From positions 1 to 13,036 of the forward strand of contig JBKPCR010000279.1 of assembly GCA_046727435.1 (NCBI GenBank): 13,036 nt of DNA, given 5' to 3'. Position numbers and translations under genes: made by a program. Shown here in pieces: positions 1-7,619 of this stretch. A model generated the notes under the pieces. It did not search any database. It was not told the origin of the DNA and worked only from the letters and a program-made list of their open reading frames with translations. Every line of letters begins with the position of its first letter. The stretch's first letter is position 1. This DNA comes from CAVPRW01 sp046727435 [NCBI: bacterium]. GTDB taxonomy: Bacteria; Tectomicrobia; Entotheonellia; J063.

Positions 1-21
1 GAGACGATCCTGCCGGTGTAA
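1..21 (+). CDS. possible 3' tail of an upstream gene (partial)
   Basis: The first seven codons of the window in frame 1 read ETILPV and then a TAA stop, 24 bases before the helicase start. This would fit the end of an upstream gene on the same strand, making the helicase the second gene of a pair. The piece is too short for codon-use or similarity arguments, so this is only a possibility; no function can be proposed. Confidence 0.25.
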   Translation, partial: ETILPV

Positions 22-45
22 GCATGCGCCGCAGATGGAGTCGCG

Positions 46-2412
46 ATGATGAATGGTCGCCCGCCGCCCAGCAAAACCTCCGCTCCGACGGCTGCGTCGT
101 TGCGCGAGCTGCGCGGCGTGGTGGAGCGTATCACCTACCAGAACCCCGAGAACGGCTACACGGTAGCCCGTCTCGCCCCTGAGCGGGCTGGCCCTGAGGC
201 GGATGCCGCTCGGGGCGACGACCGCCTGGTGACGGTGGTCGGCACGTTAGCGGACCTCACCCCAGGTGAGGCGATCATGGCTCATGGATGGTGGCGCAAT
301 GACCCCAAACATGGCTGGCAGTTCATGGCCACCGATTATCGCACCACGTTGCCCGCCACCATCCAAGGCATCCGCAAGTATCTGGGCAGCGGTCTCGTCA
401 AGGGTGTTGGGCCGGTGAACGCCGGACGTATCGTCGATGCCTTTGGCGAGGCCACGTTCGAGATCATTGACACCACCCCGGAGCGACTGATAACTGTCAA
501 GGGCATCGGGCCGGTGCGGGCAGGTCGCATCACGGCCGCCTGGGTGGAGCAGCGCCACATCCGGGAAGTGATGGCTACTCTGCAAGGCTTCGGCCTCTCA
601 ACGTCTCTGGCCGTGCGCATTTACAAGCAATTTGGCGACCAGAGCGGCATGGTCCTCACCAAAACCCCCTACCGCCTGGCCCGCGAGGTCTGGGGTATCG
701 GCTTCAAGACCGCCGACACGATCGCGCGGGCGGTAGGTATCGCCCCCGATGCGCCTGAGCGCATCCAGGCTGGTGTGCTGCACGCCCTCAGCGTGGCGGC
801 GGACCTGGGCCATACCCTGTTGCCGGAGGGAGACCTCCTGGTGCAGGCAGCCGAGCTGCTCGGAGTCGAAGCTCCGCGCGTGGAGCAGGCCATCGAGATA
901 CTGCGGGATTCCAACGAGGTCGTGGCCGCGAGCGGTACGGATGCTGTAACCAGCTTATACGCTTTGGCTCCATTTGCTCGTGCCGAGTCCGGCCTTGCCT
1001 CCCGACTCCAGACCCTTGCAGGCCCCGGTGCCCACGCGCGCGCCGCACAGCTGTTCAGCCTCGTCTCGTGGCCGACAGCTTTCCGTTGGTTGGCCGAACG
1101 GCATGGCCTCCGGCTAGCGCCTGAGCAAGAGGCGGGGGTCCAGATGGTGTTGACTTGCCCAGTGTCGATCCTGACCGGCGGCCCTGGCACTGGGAAAACA
1201 CATACCCTGCGTGCCATTATGGCAATGGCCCTGGCAAAGGGGCTACGCTGCGTGCTGGCCGCGCCCACCGGCCGGGCGGCCAAACGCATGACGGAGGCCA
1301 CCGGGCATCCGGCGGGGACCCTGCATCGCATTTTGGAGTTGCGCCCCGGTGGTCAGGCCGGGCGGGGCCCAGAACACCCGCTCAACGCCGATCTGGTGAT
1401 CGTCGACGAGACCAGTATGCTCGATGTGCTCCTCGCCAATCAGCTCGTCAAAGCGCTCGCTCCGGGTACACATCTCCTGCTGGTTGGCGACCCCGATCAG
1501 CTCCCCAGCGTCGGCGCCGGCGATGTACTCACAGGGCTGCTGAGCTCCGGACGTTTCCCTGTCACCCGGCTGACACGGCTCTTCCGCCAGGGTGCCGGCT
1601 CTGGTATCGCTATGAATGCGCGGCGCATCTTGGCAGGCGAGCTGCCGCACTTTGGCGGCGAGAGCGCCGACTGCTTTTTCCTGGTGGCGGAAGACCCGGC
1701 GGCGGCGGCCCAGCTGGTGGTGGACCTCGTGGCGCAGCGGCTCCCAACTCGCTATAGCTTTGGCGCAGGCGACGTGCAGGTGCTCGTCCCCATGCATCGG
1801 GGTGACGCTGGCGTCGGCGCGCTCAACCTCCGCCTCCAGGAACGCTTGAATCCTGGGCATGAAGGGGTACCGGAGGCCAGGGCTGGCGGTCGGGTGTATC
1901 GCCCCGGCGATCGGGTGCTTCAGCTGCGGAACGATTACGAGCTACAAATCTTCAACGGGGATCTTGGTACCGTCCAGGACATTGATCCGGTGGCGCAGGA
2001 ACTGCTGCTTCTCCTGGACGATGGACGCGAGGTACGCTATCCGTTCGCCAACCTTTTCGCGCTGACGCAAGCTTACGCCATCTCGGTGCATAAGGCCCAG
2101 GGGGCGGAGTTTCCTGCCGTGGTGATGCCGGTGCTTACCAGCCACGCCGTCATGCTCGGGCGCACACTGTTGTACACCGCCATCTCCCGCGCTCGACAGC
2201 TGGTCGTGCTGGTCGGCCAGTCCAGAGCCCTGCGCCTGGCGGTGCGCGACTGGCGACGGGAGCCTCGCCACACCGCCCTCGAAGGTCTCCTGGCAGGCGC
2301 CCTGCACTTTGACTGGCGGCGGGGCTCTACGGAGGGCGGTGGTGAGGTCGACGCTGCCGATCAACCCCTTTGGGAGAGCCTCGTGGATGGCGCCTTTACG
2401 GTCGAAATATAG
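46..2412 (+). CDS. recD2: RecD2-type ATP-dependent 5'-3' DNA helicase
   Basis: A superfamily 1B DNA helicase of the RecD2/YrrC type, which acts in cytosolic DNA repair and replication without RecBC partners. The 788 residues match the usual 700-800 of the family. In order: an N-terminal region typical of RecD2 (VERITYQNPENGYTVARL near residue 25), helix-hairpin-helix pieces (GVGPVNAGRI and VKGIGPVRAGRI, about 120-165), Walker A GGPGTGKT at 378-385, Walker B VDETS with D454-E455, motif III GDPDQLPSVGAGD from 481, the TRLFRQ motif near 510, and the C-terminal UvrD-like SVHKAQGAEFPAV from about 680 followed by LLYTAISRARQ. All expected ATPase and DNA-contact motifs are present, so it should be active. 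The start has tandem ATG codons (46 and 49) after a GGAG at 37-40; either could be used. The long N-terminal region separates it from RecD of RecBCD, and no recB or recC lies nearby. The family call is seen directly; the cellular role is family knowledge. Confidence 0.93.
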   Translation: MMNGRPPPSKTSAPTAASLRELRGVVERITYQNPENGYTVARLAPERAGPEADAARGDDRLVTVVGTLADLTPGEAIMAHGWWRNDPKHGWQFMATDYRTTLPATIQGIRKYLGSGLVKGVGPVNAGRIVDAFGEATFEIIDTTPERLITVKGIGPVRAGRITAAWVEQRHIREVMATLQGFGLSTSLAVRIYKQFGDQSGMVLTKTPYRLAREVWGIGFKTADTIARAVGIAPDAPERIQAGVLHALSVAADLGHTLLPEGDLLVQAAELLGVEAPRVEQAIEILRDSNEVVAASGTDAVTSLYALAPFARAESGLASRLQTLAGPGAHARAAQLFSLVSWPTAFRWLAERHGLRLAPEQEAGVQMVLTCPVSILTGGPGTGKTHTLRAIMAMALAKGLRCVLAAPTGRAAKRMTEATGHPAGTLHRILELRPGGQAGRGPEHPLNADLVIVDETSMLDVLLANQLVKALAPGTHLLLVGDPDQLPSVGAGDVLTGLLSSGRFPVTRLTRLFRQGAGSGIAMNARRILAGELPHFGGESADCFFLVAEDPAAAAQLVVDLVAQRLPTRYSFGAGDVQVLVPMHRGDAGVGALNLRLQERLNPGHEGVPEARAGGRVYRPGDRVLQLRNDYELQIFNGDLGTVQDIDPVAQELLLLLDDGREVRYPFANLFALTQAYAISVHKAQGAEFPAVVMPVLTSHAVMLGRTLLYTAISRARQLVVLVGQSRALRLAVRDWRREPRHTALEGLLAGALHFDWRRGSTEGGGEVDAADQPLWESLVDGAFTVEI

Positions 2413-2466
2413 CGGCTCGCCGGCCATCTATGGCGCCGCGGAGAACTTACCCACGGGCCGCTGCTA

Positions 2467-2773
2467 TCATTGCGAGATCTTCGCTTCAACCTCGCGTAGG
2501 GCGGGGGCGAGCAATTCGATCTCTTGTCCCGCCACGCCCCCATCCTGCCCGACTTGCCGCACCTCCAGACCAAAACGAATCGCCCCCGCCTCGATGACTT
2601 CCGTGCCCCGGTTAGGTGTGACGGTGTGCCACCCTTTTTGAGCCATGTCATAGGCAATGGCCGCTACTTCGTCCACCTTCTGGGCGACGAGACCGGTATC
2701 CAGCTCACCCGCGAGCGTGTCGTACCCGGCGCGCCGCTTGGTACGCCGAGACTGCTTCAGACTCCAGGCTCAT
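2467..2773 (-). pseudogene. small unrecognised gene with an internal frameshift
   Basis: On the minus strand an ATG at 2773 opens MSLESEAVSAYQAARR in one frame, which stops at 2705-2707. The frame one base further on then reads YDTLAGELDTGLVAQK, continues through EVAAIAYDMAQKGWHTV and ends ALREVEAKISQ at a TGA at 2467-2469. Joining them needs one extra base to be skipped in the GC-rich run around 2725-2735, giving about 101 residues of ordinary soluble, mostly helical composition with codon use like the neighbours. Either this is a recently broken gene, a sequencing or assembly error in the GC-rich run, or a shorter 69-residue protein starting at GTG 2676. I do not recognise the family and no catalytic motif is visible. 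It converges on the helicase (54-base gap) and diverges from the propeller gene at 2911. Confidence 0.45.
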
Positions 2774-2781
2774 AGTGTGAT

Positions 2782-2787
2782 AGTATA
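2782..2787 (-). promoter_or_regulatory. candidate -10 box giving a leaderless transcript
   Basis: The minus strand reads TATACT at 2787-2782, one mismatch from TATAAT, and the ATG of the frameshifted small gene begins only 8 bases further on. With normal spacing the transcript would start at or beside the ATG. No Shine-Dalgarno sequence lies before that ATG, which agrees with leaderless translation. No good -35 hexamer is seen at 16-18 bases, so the promoter call rests on one box in a locally A+T-rich patch. The same patch (2773-2795) may also serve the plus-strand gene at 2911. Confidence 0.3.
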
Positions 2788-2910
2788 AGCTTCCTGTTAA
2801 CGGCGAGACCTCTGGCCGAAGCGTGATGCCTGTGGCGATCCGGTGCGAAGTCTGCCTGGCGATGACAGGGGTGGAGAAGACGAGTAACCAACAGGAGAAG
2901 GAGCTGACCC

Positions 2911-3789
2911 ATGGCGACTGTCGGGACAGGTAAATATCGGTTTGAGTTGATCGAAAATTGGGCAAAGCTGCCTCCAGGGGAGACGTTCGGCAATACTAGC
3001 GCGGTCGCCACCGATTCGCGCGATCGGGTCTATGTATTCCAGCGCAAAGACCCACCGATGATGATCTTCGATCGCAATGGCACCTACCTGAATTGCTGGG
3101 GGATTGGCGCCTTTGCTGATCCTCATGGCATCTACATTGCCGATGACGTGGTATATCTAACCGATCGGTCGGATTCGGTGTGTCTTATCTACACCCTCGA
3201 CGGCAAACCGCTCCAGGTGTTGGGCAAGCGAGGCGAGCACTCGGACACTGGCGGGGAACGCCCTGGCGACCTGGTCCCCCGCGCGTCTGGGCCTTTCAAT
3301 TATCCGACGGAGATGGTGCCGGCACCGTCGGGGGATCTCTACGTCTCCGATGGCTATCGCAATGCCCGGGTGCATCGCTTTACCGCCGATGGCCGGTTGC
3401 GTATGTCGTGGGGCGAGCCGGGCAAAACCGCACCAAACCAGTTCCATCTCCCCCACAGTCTGGTGGTAGACGAGGACGGCATCATCTACCTCTGCGACCG
3501 CGAAAATAGCCGCATCCAGGTCTTCTCCGCCGATGGGCAATTTATCACGATGTGGACTGACATGCGCCGCCCTCTGGACATCTCGATGGATGGGGACGGC
3601 ATTTTGTACATCAGCGAAGGTGGGTTGGACGGGCACTCCCCCCGCGTCAGCCTGATGGACAAGCAGGGCAACGTGGTAGCCCGCTGGGATTCCCTGTCGG
3701 CCCACGGGAGCTGGGTGGACGCGCACGGCGACATCTACATGGCGTTGGGAGCGAGAGCGCGGGTAGACAAGTACGTGCGGCAAAGCTAG
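2911..3789 (+). CDS. NHL-repeat beta-propeller, PAL-like (peptidyl-alpha-hydroxyglycine alpha-amidating lyase family)
   Basis: A 292-residue beta-propeller built of NHL-type repeats, each an alternation of a GxxY/D-x-x-R-V strand pair. Repeats are visible around ADPHGIYIADDVVYLTDRSD (69-88), FNYPTEMVPAPSGDLYVSDG (129-148), FHLPHSLVVDEDGIIYLCDR (178-197) and PLDISMDGDGILYISEGG (221-238). Several segments follow the lyase half of animal peptide-amidating enzymes: GYRNARV (148-154) matches the GYCNSRI segment that holds its active-site tyrosine (here Y149), PHSL (H182) its metal-binding histidine, and DRENSRIQVF (196-205) its arginine region. In animals this domain cleaves peptidyl-hydroxyglycine to an amidated peptide and glyoxylate; here there is no monooxygenase domain and no gene for one nearby, so the bacterial substrate is unknown. 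No signal peptide or membrane segment is seen, so it is probably cytosolic. The start is well set by AGGAGAAGGAG at 2893-2903, seven bases before ATG. The fold is secure; lyase activity is inferred. Confidence 0.82.
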   Translation: MATVGTGKYRFELIENWAKLPPGETFGNTSAVATDSRDRVYVFQRKDPPMMIFDRNGTYLNCWGIGAFADPHGIYIADDVVYLTDRSDSVCLIYTLDGKPLQVLGKRGEHSDTGGERPGDLVPRASGPFNYPTEMVPAPSGDLYVSDGYRNARVHRFTADGRLRMSWGEPGKTAPNQFHLPHSLVVDEDGIIYLCDRENSRIQVFSADGQFITMWTDMRRPLDISMDGDGILYISEGGLDGHSPRVSLMDKQGNVVARWDSLSAHGSWVDAHGDIYMALGARARVDKYVRQS

Positions 3790-3848
3790 GACATAGCTGA
3801 AGGGAACACGGTCTGGATGGAGAACATGGCGCCTGTGGGCATTCTCAC

Positions 3849-4916
3849 TCAGGCTTCCTGTCGTAGATGGGGAGCGACTTCCTGGGCGAACAGGTTCATG
3901 GAGCGCGCCACAAGATCGAGGGCGATGCCGCCGCCGATATTTGGTTCGATGATGATGCCAGCTAAGCCCAATGCCTGCTGAAGTGTGCGCAGGCGTGCTG
4001 TAACATGTCTTGGTGTGCCGAAGACCACGCGCTCTTGCAGGACCTCTTCATAGGTGAGTGTCGCAAGCTGCGCGGCCCGCGCGGTGCGCTCGGTGCTTTC
4101 GAAGCGCTGCGGACTCCTGAGATAGCCCTGTCGCAGGCGTTCGTAATAGGGCATGACACCAGGCTGGGGGTCGGCCTGCGCGTGATGTTGAGTGTCGGCC
4201 ACATAGATCGGCAGACGCAACCGCACGTCGCCCTGTCCAGGGTGGCCGGCGGTCTGCCAGGCAGCCTGGTAGACTGCGGTCACCGCCGCGAGCTCGGACA
4301 TCGGCGTGCCGATGAGCGCCACCAGTAACGACAGCCCCATCGTTCCCGCGGCCGCAAAGGTCTCACGCGTGGCCGCGGCCTGGTGGAGCGGTGGGTGTGG
4401 TTGCTGATAGGGCTTGGGGAGCACCTCTAAATCTTGACAGGTGTAAAATGCCCCAGCGTAGGAGAACCGCGACTGGGTCCAGGCTAATCGCATGATGTCC
4501 AGGTATTCCCGGAACCGTGCCCGACTTTCCTCATAGGGGATATTGTATCCATCATACGCTCGGGGGAAACTGCTCCGACCGATCCCGAGATCGAGGCGAC
4601 CGTGGCTCAGATGATCGAGCGTGGCGACTTCTTCCGCCAAACGCACCGGGTGCCCTAAGGGTAACAGGAGGACAGCGGTGCCAATGCGCAGCCGACTCGT
4701 ACGCGTGGCGATGGCGGTCGCCAACAGCAGAGGGGCTGAGCCGATGGAAGAGATCAGTGCCGCGCCCCCTGGCGGGGAGAAATGACGCTCCGCCAGCCAG
4801 ATGTTGTCAAAGCCCAATGTTTCGGCCAGGTCTGCCGTCGTCAATACGGTGTCAAACGCCTCGCGCTGCGTCTGGCCTTCGCGGTAGTCACCATCCATCA
4901 TCAACCCGATATCCAT
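3849..4916 (-). CDS. LLM-class flavin-dependent oxidoreductase
   Basis: A 355-residue bacterial-luciferase-like (LLM) monooxygenase/reductase, a TIM barrel that uses reduced FMN or F420 to act on an unidentified small substrate in the cytosol. Family signatures are MDIGLMMDG at the N-terminus (first barrel strand), FDNIWLAERHF (36-46), RLRIGTAVLLLPLGHPVRLA (75-94) and AEEVATLDHLSHGRLDLGIG (94-113), the last being the most typical LLM stretch. The start was placed at ATG 4916 because MDIGLMMDG is where homologues begin and because AGAGGA stands just upstream; an in-frame start at 5048 would add 44 residues with no family likeness. It converges with the propeller gene (59-base gap, no clear terminator) and diverges from the PPOX flavoprotein. 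The exact substrate and whether FMN or F420 is used cannot be read from the sequence. Confidence 0.9.
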   Translation of the reverse strand: MDIGLMMDGDYREGQTQREAFDTVLTTADLAETLGFDNIWLAERHFSPPGGAALISSIGSAPLLLATAIATRTSRLRIGTAVLLLPLGHPVRLAEEVATLDHLSHGRLDLGIGRSSFPRAYDGYNIPYEESRARFREYLDIMRLAWTQSRFSYAGAFYTCQDLEVLPKPYQQPHPPLHQAAATRETFAAAGTMGLSLLVALIGTPMSELAAVTAVYQAAWQTAGHPGQGDVRLRLPIYVADTQHHAQADPQPGVMPYYERLRQGYLRSPQRFESTERTARAAQLATLTYEEVLQERVVFGTPRHVTARLRTLQQALGLAGIIIEPNIGGGIALDLVARSMNLFAQEVAPHLRQEA

Positions 4917-5251
4917 ACCCGTCGTCCTCTGCTTTCCCAGGCAAGCGTGCGATGATACGTGCTCGATCAGCAGTCGTGCTGGGCTCAACCGTCTGTATGC
5001 CCACCGCCTGCTTAATGAAATTCTACCGGTACAGGCCAGTGTGGGCAATAGTGGGCTTGGTTTTCATCCACCGACCTGACACCTCTGCGGCAGCAGCAGG
5101 CAGTTGGAGGACAGTGCCATGCCGGCCCGTTATTCCGGTGTTGCCATGTCGCCGTACTTTGGACTAATATCTGGCTAACCGAGCCATCCCTTGACATCAT
5201 AACCGTTACATGACGGCTCCATCCACTGAAGTCACAGAGAGGAGTAAGGAT
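4917..5251. other. divergent intergenic region between two flavin-protein genes
   Basis: This 335-base gap must hold the 5' regions of both the LLM gene (leftward) and the PPOX gene (rightward). It contains a TTGACA at 5191-5196 and a short palindrome overlapping that area. Open frames through it (an extension of the LLM frame to 5048, and a minus-strand frame from 5293 down to 5012) lack ribosome sites and family likeness, so I see no gene here. Confidence 0.5.
5191..5214 (+). promoter_or_regulatory. possible -35 box with overlapping operator-like palindrome
   Basis: TTGACA at 5191-5196 is a perfect consensus -35 hexamer, about 55 bases before the PPOX start. Directly after it, TAACCGTTA is a perfect odd palindrome flanked by TCA on the left and CATGA on the right, so a longer imperfect inverted repeat (TCATAAC / GTTACATGA) covers 5196-5212. 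No convincing -10 follows at 16-18 bases, so the promoter is incomplete by eye. A repressor site overlapping a promoter is one reading; chance is another. Confidence 0.22.
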
Positions 5252-5848
5252 ATGGAAGAGTGCCAAGCGGTCTTCGATAACCGGTTTACGCAAGCTTTTG
5301 GGGTTCCCCTCGAGCGCATACAGACAAAGGTCAAAGACTTCTTACCTGAGCCCGTCAAAGCCTTCATTGCTGAGTCCCCGTTCCTGGTGATGTCGACCAG
5401 TGACCGCCAAGGACGATGCGACGCATCGCCCAAAGGCGGCGAGCCCGGTTTTGTCAGAATTTTGGACGACCACCATCTGCTGCTTCCCGACGTGGCCGGG
5501 AACAAGCTGTTTCAGTCCTACCTCAATATGGATGAAAACCCCCATGTAGGCCTCGTCTTCTTCATCCCGGGTATTTCCGAAGTGGTGCGGGTGAACGGGC
5601 GGGTCACGATCGTCAGCCGAGAGGCTCTCGACGGCCATCAGGTCGAACGCTCGATGTACAACCCCGACGGTAATAGGGCCGTTCAGCAGGGTATCGTCAT
5701 TGAGGTAGAGGAAGCCTACACCCACTGCCCCCGTGCCGTGAATTACTCACGGATCTGGGATGAAGAGGAGATTCGTAGGAGAAAGCACAGTGGTCGCCAT
5801 CCGCTGCGTGGAGCTGCCATTCCTGCTGCCGCTCCGGCAGGGAGATAA
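5252..5848 (+). CDS. PPOX-fold flavoprotein, MSMEG_1061-like (pyridoxamine 5'-phosphate oxidase family)
   Basis: A 198-residue split-barrel flavin-binding protein of the pyridoxamine-phosphate-oxidase-like superfamily. The order RFTQAFGVP (11-19), AFIAESPFLVMSTSDRQGRC (37-56), DASPKGGEPGFVRILDD (57-73), LLLPDVAGNKLFQSYLN (76-92), NPHVGLVFFIPG (96-107), RVNGRVTI (113-120) and IEVEEAYTHCPRA (150-162) is that of the FMN-dependent MSMEG_1061 type, which reduces or oxidises an unknown small molecule. The C-terminus after SRIWD (166-170) is a basic, alanine/proline-rich tail of some 28 residues that I do not recognise from the family. ATG 5252 was chosen because GAGAGGAG lies at 5237-5244 and the family likeness begins soon after; the in-frame ATG 5210 would add 14 residues and lacks a ribosome site. 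Its divergent neighbour is also a flavin enzyme. No PLP-related gene is adjacent, so it should not be named pdxH. Confidence 0.85.
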   Translation: MEECQAVFDNRFTQAFGVPLERIQTKVKDFLPEPVKAFIAESPFLVMSTSDRQGRCDASPKGGEPGFVRILDDHHLLLPDVAGNKLFQSYLNMDENPHVGLVFFIPGISEVVRVNGRVTIVSREALDGHQVERSMYNPDGNRAVQQGIVIEVEEAYTHCPRAVNYSRIWDEEEIRRRKHSGRHPLRGAAIPAAAPAGR

Positions 5849-5995
5849 CGGTGAAGGGTTGAGCGCTGTGTCGAGCAGCGGACTAAACCACTTGGCTCGC
5901 GTCAATACCACCAGGCGCCAAGGCTCTTTAGGCCTGCTCGTCGCCTTCCAGGCTGTTACGGCGGTGCGCAGTGATCCGGTCAAGGGAGAGAGCAC

Positions 5996-6601
5996 ATGGG
6001 TATTCCGATTGTCTGGCAACCTGGGCTCGAAGGCGGCGAGGCACTGTGGCTTAGCGATGCCGGCCGTCCTCACATGCTGTTGCTGGTAGTGGACTCAGCT
6101 GAAAGCCGGAATACCGTCGATCGCTGGGCCGCACAGGCCGACTCGGTACCCGAGTTCTTGGAGATGCTGCACTTGGAAGGGCTCATCGACCTCGATGGCT
6201 ATCAAACCTTAGTGCGGCAGCATGACCCCCTGTATGCTGCCGCCTGTGCGATATTGGCGTGCTTGCCTCACCGGCGCGTCGGGGAGCGAATCGACGATCC
6301 CCCACGCGAGCTGCATCCGCTCATCGAGCGCATGACCCAGGCCTTAGAGCCCTTTGTTCCCGAACCGATCGCCCGCGCCATCATCGCCGATGCCCTAGGG
6401 ACCTATTGGGCGAGCTGGATCGGACGTCGTGAGGACCTCGACCATGACGTCAATGCCGCGCGCCAAGCCCTCAACGAAGTGCTGACCGGAGCCAGCGCGG
6501 GGGTTCGTATCCTCCAGCCGGGGGATCTCACCCTCACGCCAGAGGCCGTGCGAGCGATGATTGGTTATGTACTGGAGACCCACCCGCAAGGGGAGATATA
6601 A
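5996..6601 (+). CDS. unrecognised protein, 201 residues
   Basis: I do not recognise this family. The start is well supported by AGGGAGAGA at 5983-5991 before ATG. Residues 1-35 look like a small beta unit (MGIPIVWQPG, then RPHMLLLVVDS). Residues 50-165 look almost wholly helical: VPEFLEMLHLEGLIDLDGY, DPLYAAACAILACLPHRR, then PLIERMTQALEPFVPEPIAR and ALGTYWASWIGRREDLDHDV. There is no signal peptide or clear transmembrane segment; the only two cysteines lie in AAACAILACL (84 and 89). Codon use and base composition match the window's core genes, so it is a resident rather than an imported gene. It follows the PPOX gene by 147 bases and precedes another unknown gene by 87 bases on the same strand, so the three may be co-transcribed. 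The helical rather than beta-rich body makes an enzyme domain hard to guess; I offer no function. Confidence 0.72.
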   Translation: MGIPIVWQPGLEGGEALWLSDAGRPHMLLLVVDSAESRNTVDRWAAQADSVPEFLEMLHLEGLIDLDGYQTLVRQHDPLYAAACAILACLPHRRVGERIDDPPRELHPLIERMTQALEPFVPEPIARAIIADALGTYWASWIGRREDLDHDVNAARQALNEVLTGASAGVRILQPGDLTLTPEAVRAMIGYVLETHPQGEI

Positions 6602-6688
6602 AGCATCCCATCGAGCCCGCAAGCGTCCCAGCATGGCGCTATACCGACCGACGCGCAGCGCTGGGCATGACGTGGAGGATGGCCTGAG

Positions 6689-7270
6689 ATGACGGAGCCA
6701 CTCTTCTTCGATTGTCTGACTGATGCCCAATTTTGGTCACTGTTCGACTCTGGGGTGCTGCATGCCTACATGCTGCCGGGAGAGGTATACGAGCGCCTCC
6801 AGCGCATCGCTCCCGCCCACGGATGTTATCTCTTCACGTGGCCGGCGGACGTGGCTTTGCCACTTCTTCAGGATATTGTCCCCAGCATAGCATTGCCCGG
6901 ACAGGAATTGCCCCACCAGGCTCATAGCGACGGCATTCAGACGCACATGAGCGTAGAGCGGATGCGGTCGGAAATCGAAGCGTTCTGCGCCCGCGTGCAC
7001 GCCGAGATGTCTGCCGAGGGCGGACGGATCCACGTCATTGCCATGAACCCAGACATCGAGCTGCGGGCCGGACCATATCTGGAACCCCAGGCCCGCGACC
7101 TGACCGCTATGTCCATGCCCGAGTTGGAGGCGTATATAGACGCCATGCTACACCTGGACGACAGGACCGATATCAGTTCAGCAGCCTCATGTACAGATGG
7201 CCCTCTCGCACATCATCGCAACCATACGCCGCCCTGGATGTTTGGGGCAGACATGACTCGCCCCCTCTAG
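6689..7270 (+). CDS. unrecognised protein, 193 residues
   Basis: I do not recognise this family. GGAGGA lies about ten bases before the ATG at 6689, which supports the start. The chain is acidic and probably cytosolic: DCLTDAQFWSLFDSGVLHAY near the N-terminus, YERLQRIAPAHGCYLFTWPA at about 34-53, a likely helix HMSVERMRSEIEAFCARVHA around 85-105, a short strand IHVIAMNPDIEL around 113-124, and MSMPELEAYIDAMLHLDD near 140-157. The last 35 residues (from DISSAASCTDG to the end) look disordered. There is no signal peptide, membrane segment or known catalytic motif. It sits 87 bases after the preceding unknown gene on the same strand and is the last gene before a 349-base gap and the A+T-rich cassette. 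The pairing with its neighbour may be functional or accidental. Confidence 0.68.
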   Translation: MTEPLFFDCLTDAQFWSLFDSGVLHAYMLPGEVYERLQRIAPAHGCYLFTWPADVALPLLQDIVPSIALPGQELPHQAHSDGIQTHMSVERMRSEIEAFCARVHAEMSAEGGRIHVIAMNPDIELRAGPYLEPQARDLTAMSMPELEAYIDAMLHLDDRTDISSAASCTDGPLAHHRNHTPPWMFGADMTRPL

Positions 7271-7619
7271 CTAAACCCGATGTACAGATTTGCTCATCGA
7301 TGTCTAGGAGTACACAGGCGCTCATCCTGTTGGAACTGCAGGTCTTAGCCGTCTGCCCACATAGAGCTTACCCGTTCCTGTGGCTAGCTCTGACCACTGG
7401 TGCTGCTGCATTTCCGTCATTCTCTTGCTGATGTGAGTCTGAATTCCCCGGGATTTCACAAGGTTTCCTGGTCACGGCATCACGCTTGCTCTTTATGAGG
7501 CGCCAAAGGATGGGAGGATGTGATCACGGCACCTCGGGCGGGTCATTGTTGGAACACAGACCTTGATCTTGCGATATCGTTCAGGTCTGAATCGGATCAC
7601 CAATGGAAAGGGGATTAAG
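7271..7619. other. intergenic region before the muramidase cassette
   Basis: A 349-base stretch with no supportable gene. Short frames such as the plus-strand one from 7189 to 7431 lack ribosome sites and overlap the end of the upstream gene. No clear sigma-70 promoter, strong hairpin, direct repeat or integration site was found by eye. It marks the change from high-G+C genes on the left to the visibly more A+T-rich pair on the right, so a junction of horizontal acquisition would be expected somewhere here, but I see no sequence signature of one. Confidence 0.45.

Noticed and set aside
669-1331. 220-residue minus-strand open frame inside the helicase gene
   Set aside because: It is the antisense of conserved RecD2 motifs, with arginine/serine/alanine-rich low-quality protein and no ribosome site.
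3157-3783. 208-residue minus-strand frame opposite the propeller gene
   Set aside because: The plus strand carries well-formed NHL repeats; the antisense product is histidine/valine-rich with no family likeness.
4917-5048. 44-residue N-terminal extension of the LLM oxidoreductase
   Set aside because: Family likeness starts at MDIGLMMDG and a good ribosome site stands before ATG 4916.
4517-5167. 216-residue plus-strand frame opposite the LLM gene
   Set aside because: It overlaps the conserved N-terminal half of the LLM protein and has no ribosome site or recognisable domain.
5826-5840. CTGCCG-CTC-CGGCAG hairpin as a terminator of the PPOX gene
   Set aside because: It lies inside the coding sequence before the stop and has no T-run, so terminator function is unlikely.
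7563-7619. 19-residue N-terminal extension of the muramidase from TTG 7563
   Set aside because: The AAAGGGG site sits just before ATG 7620, and the peptidoglycan-binding module begins directly after that ATG.
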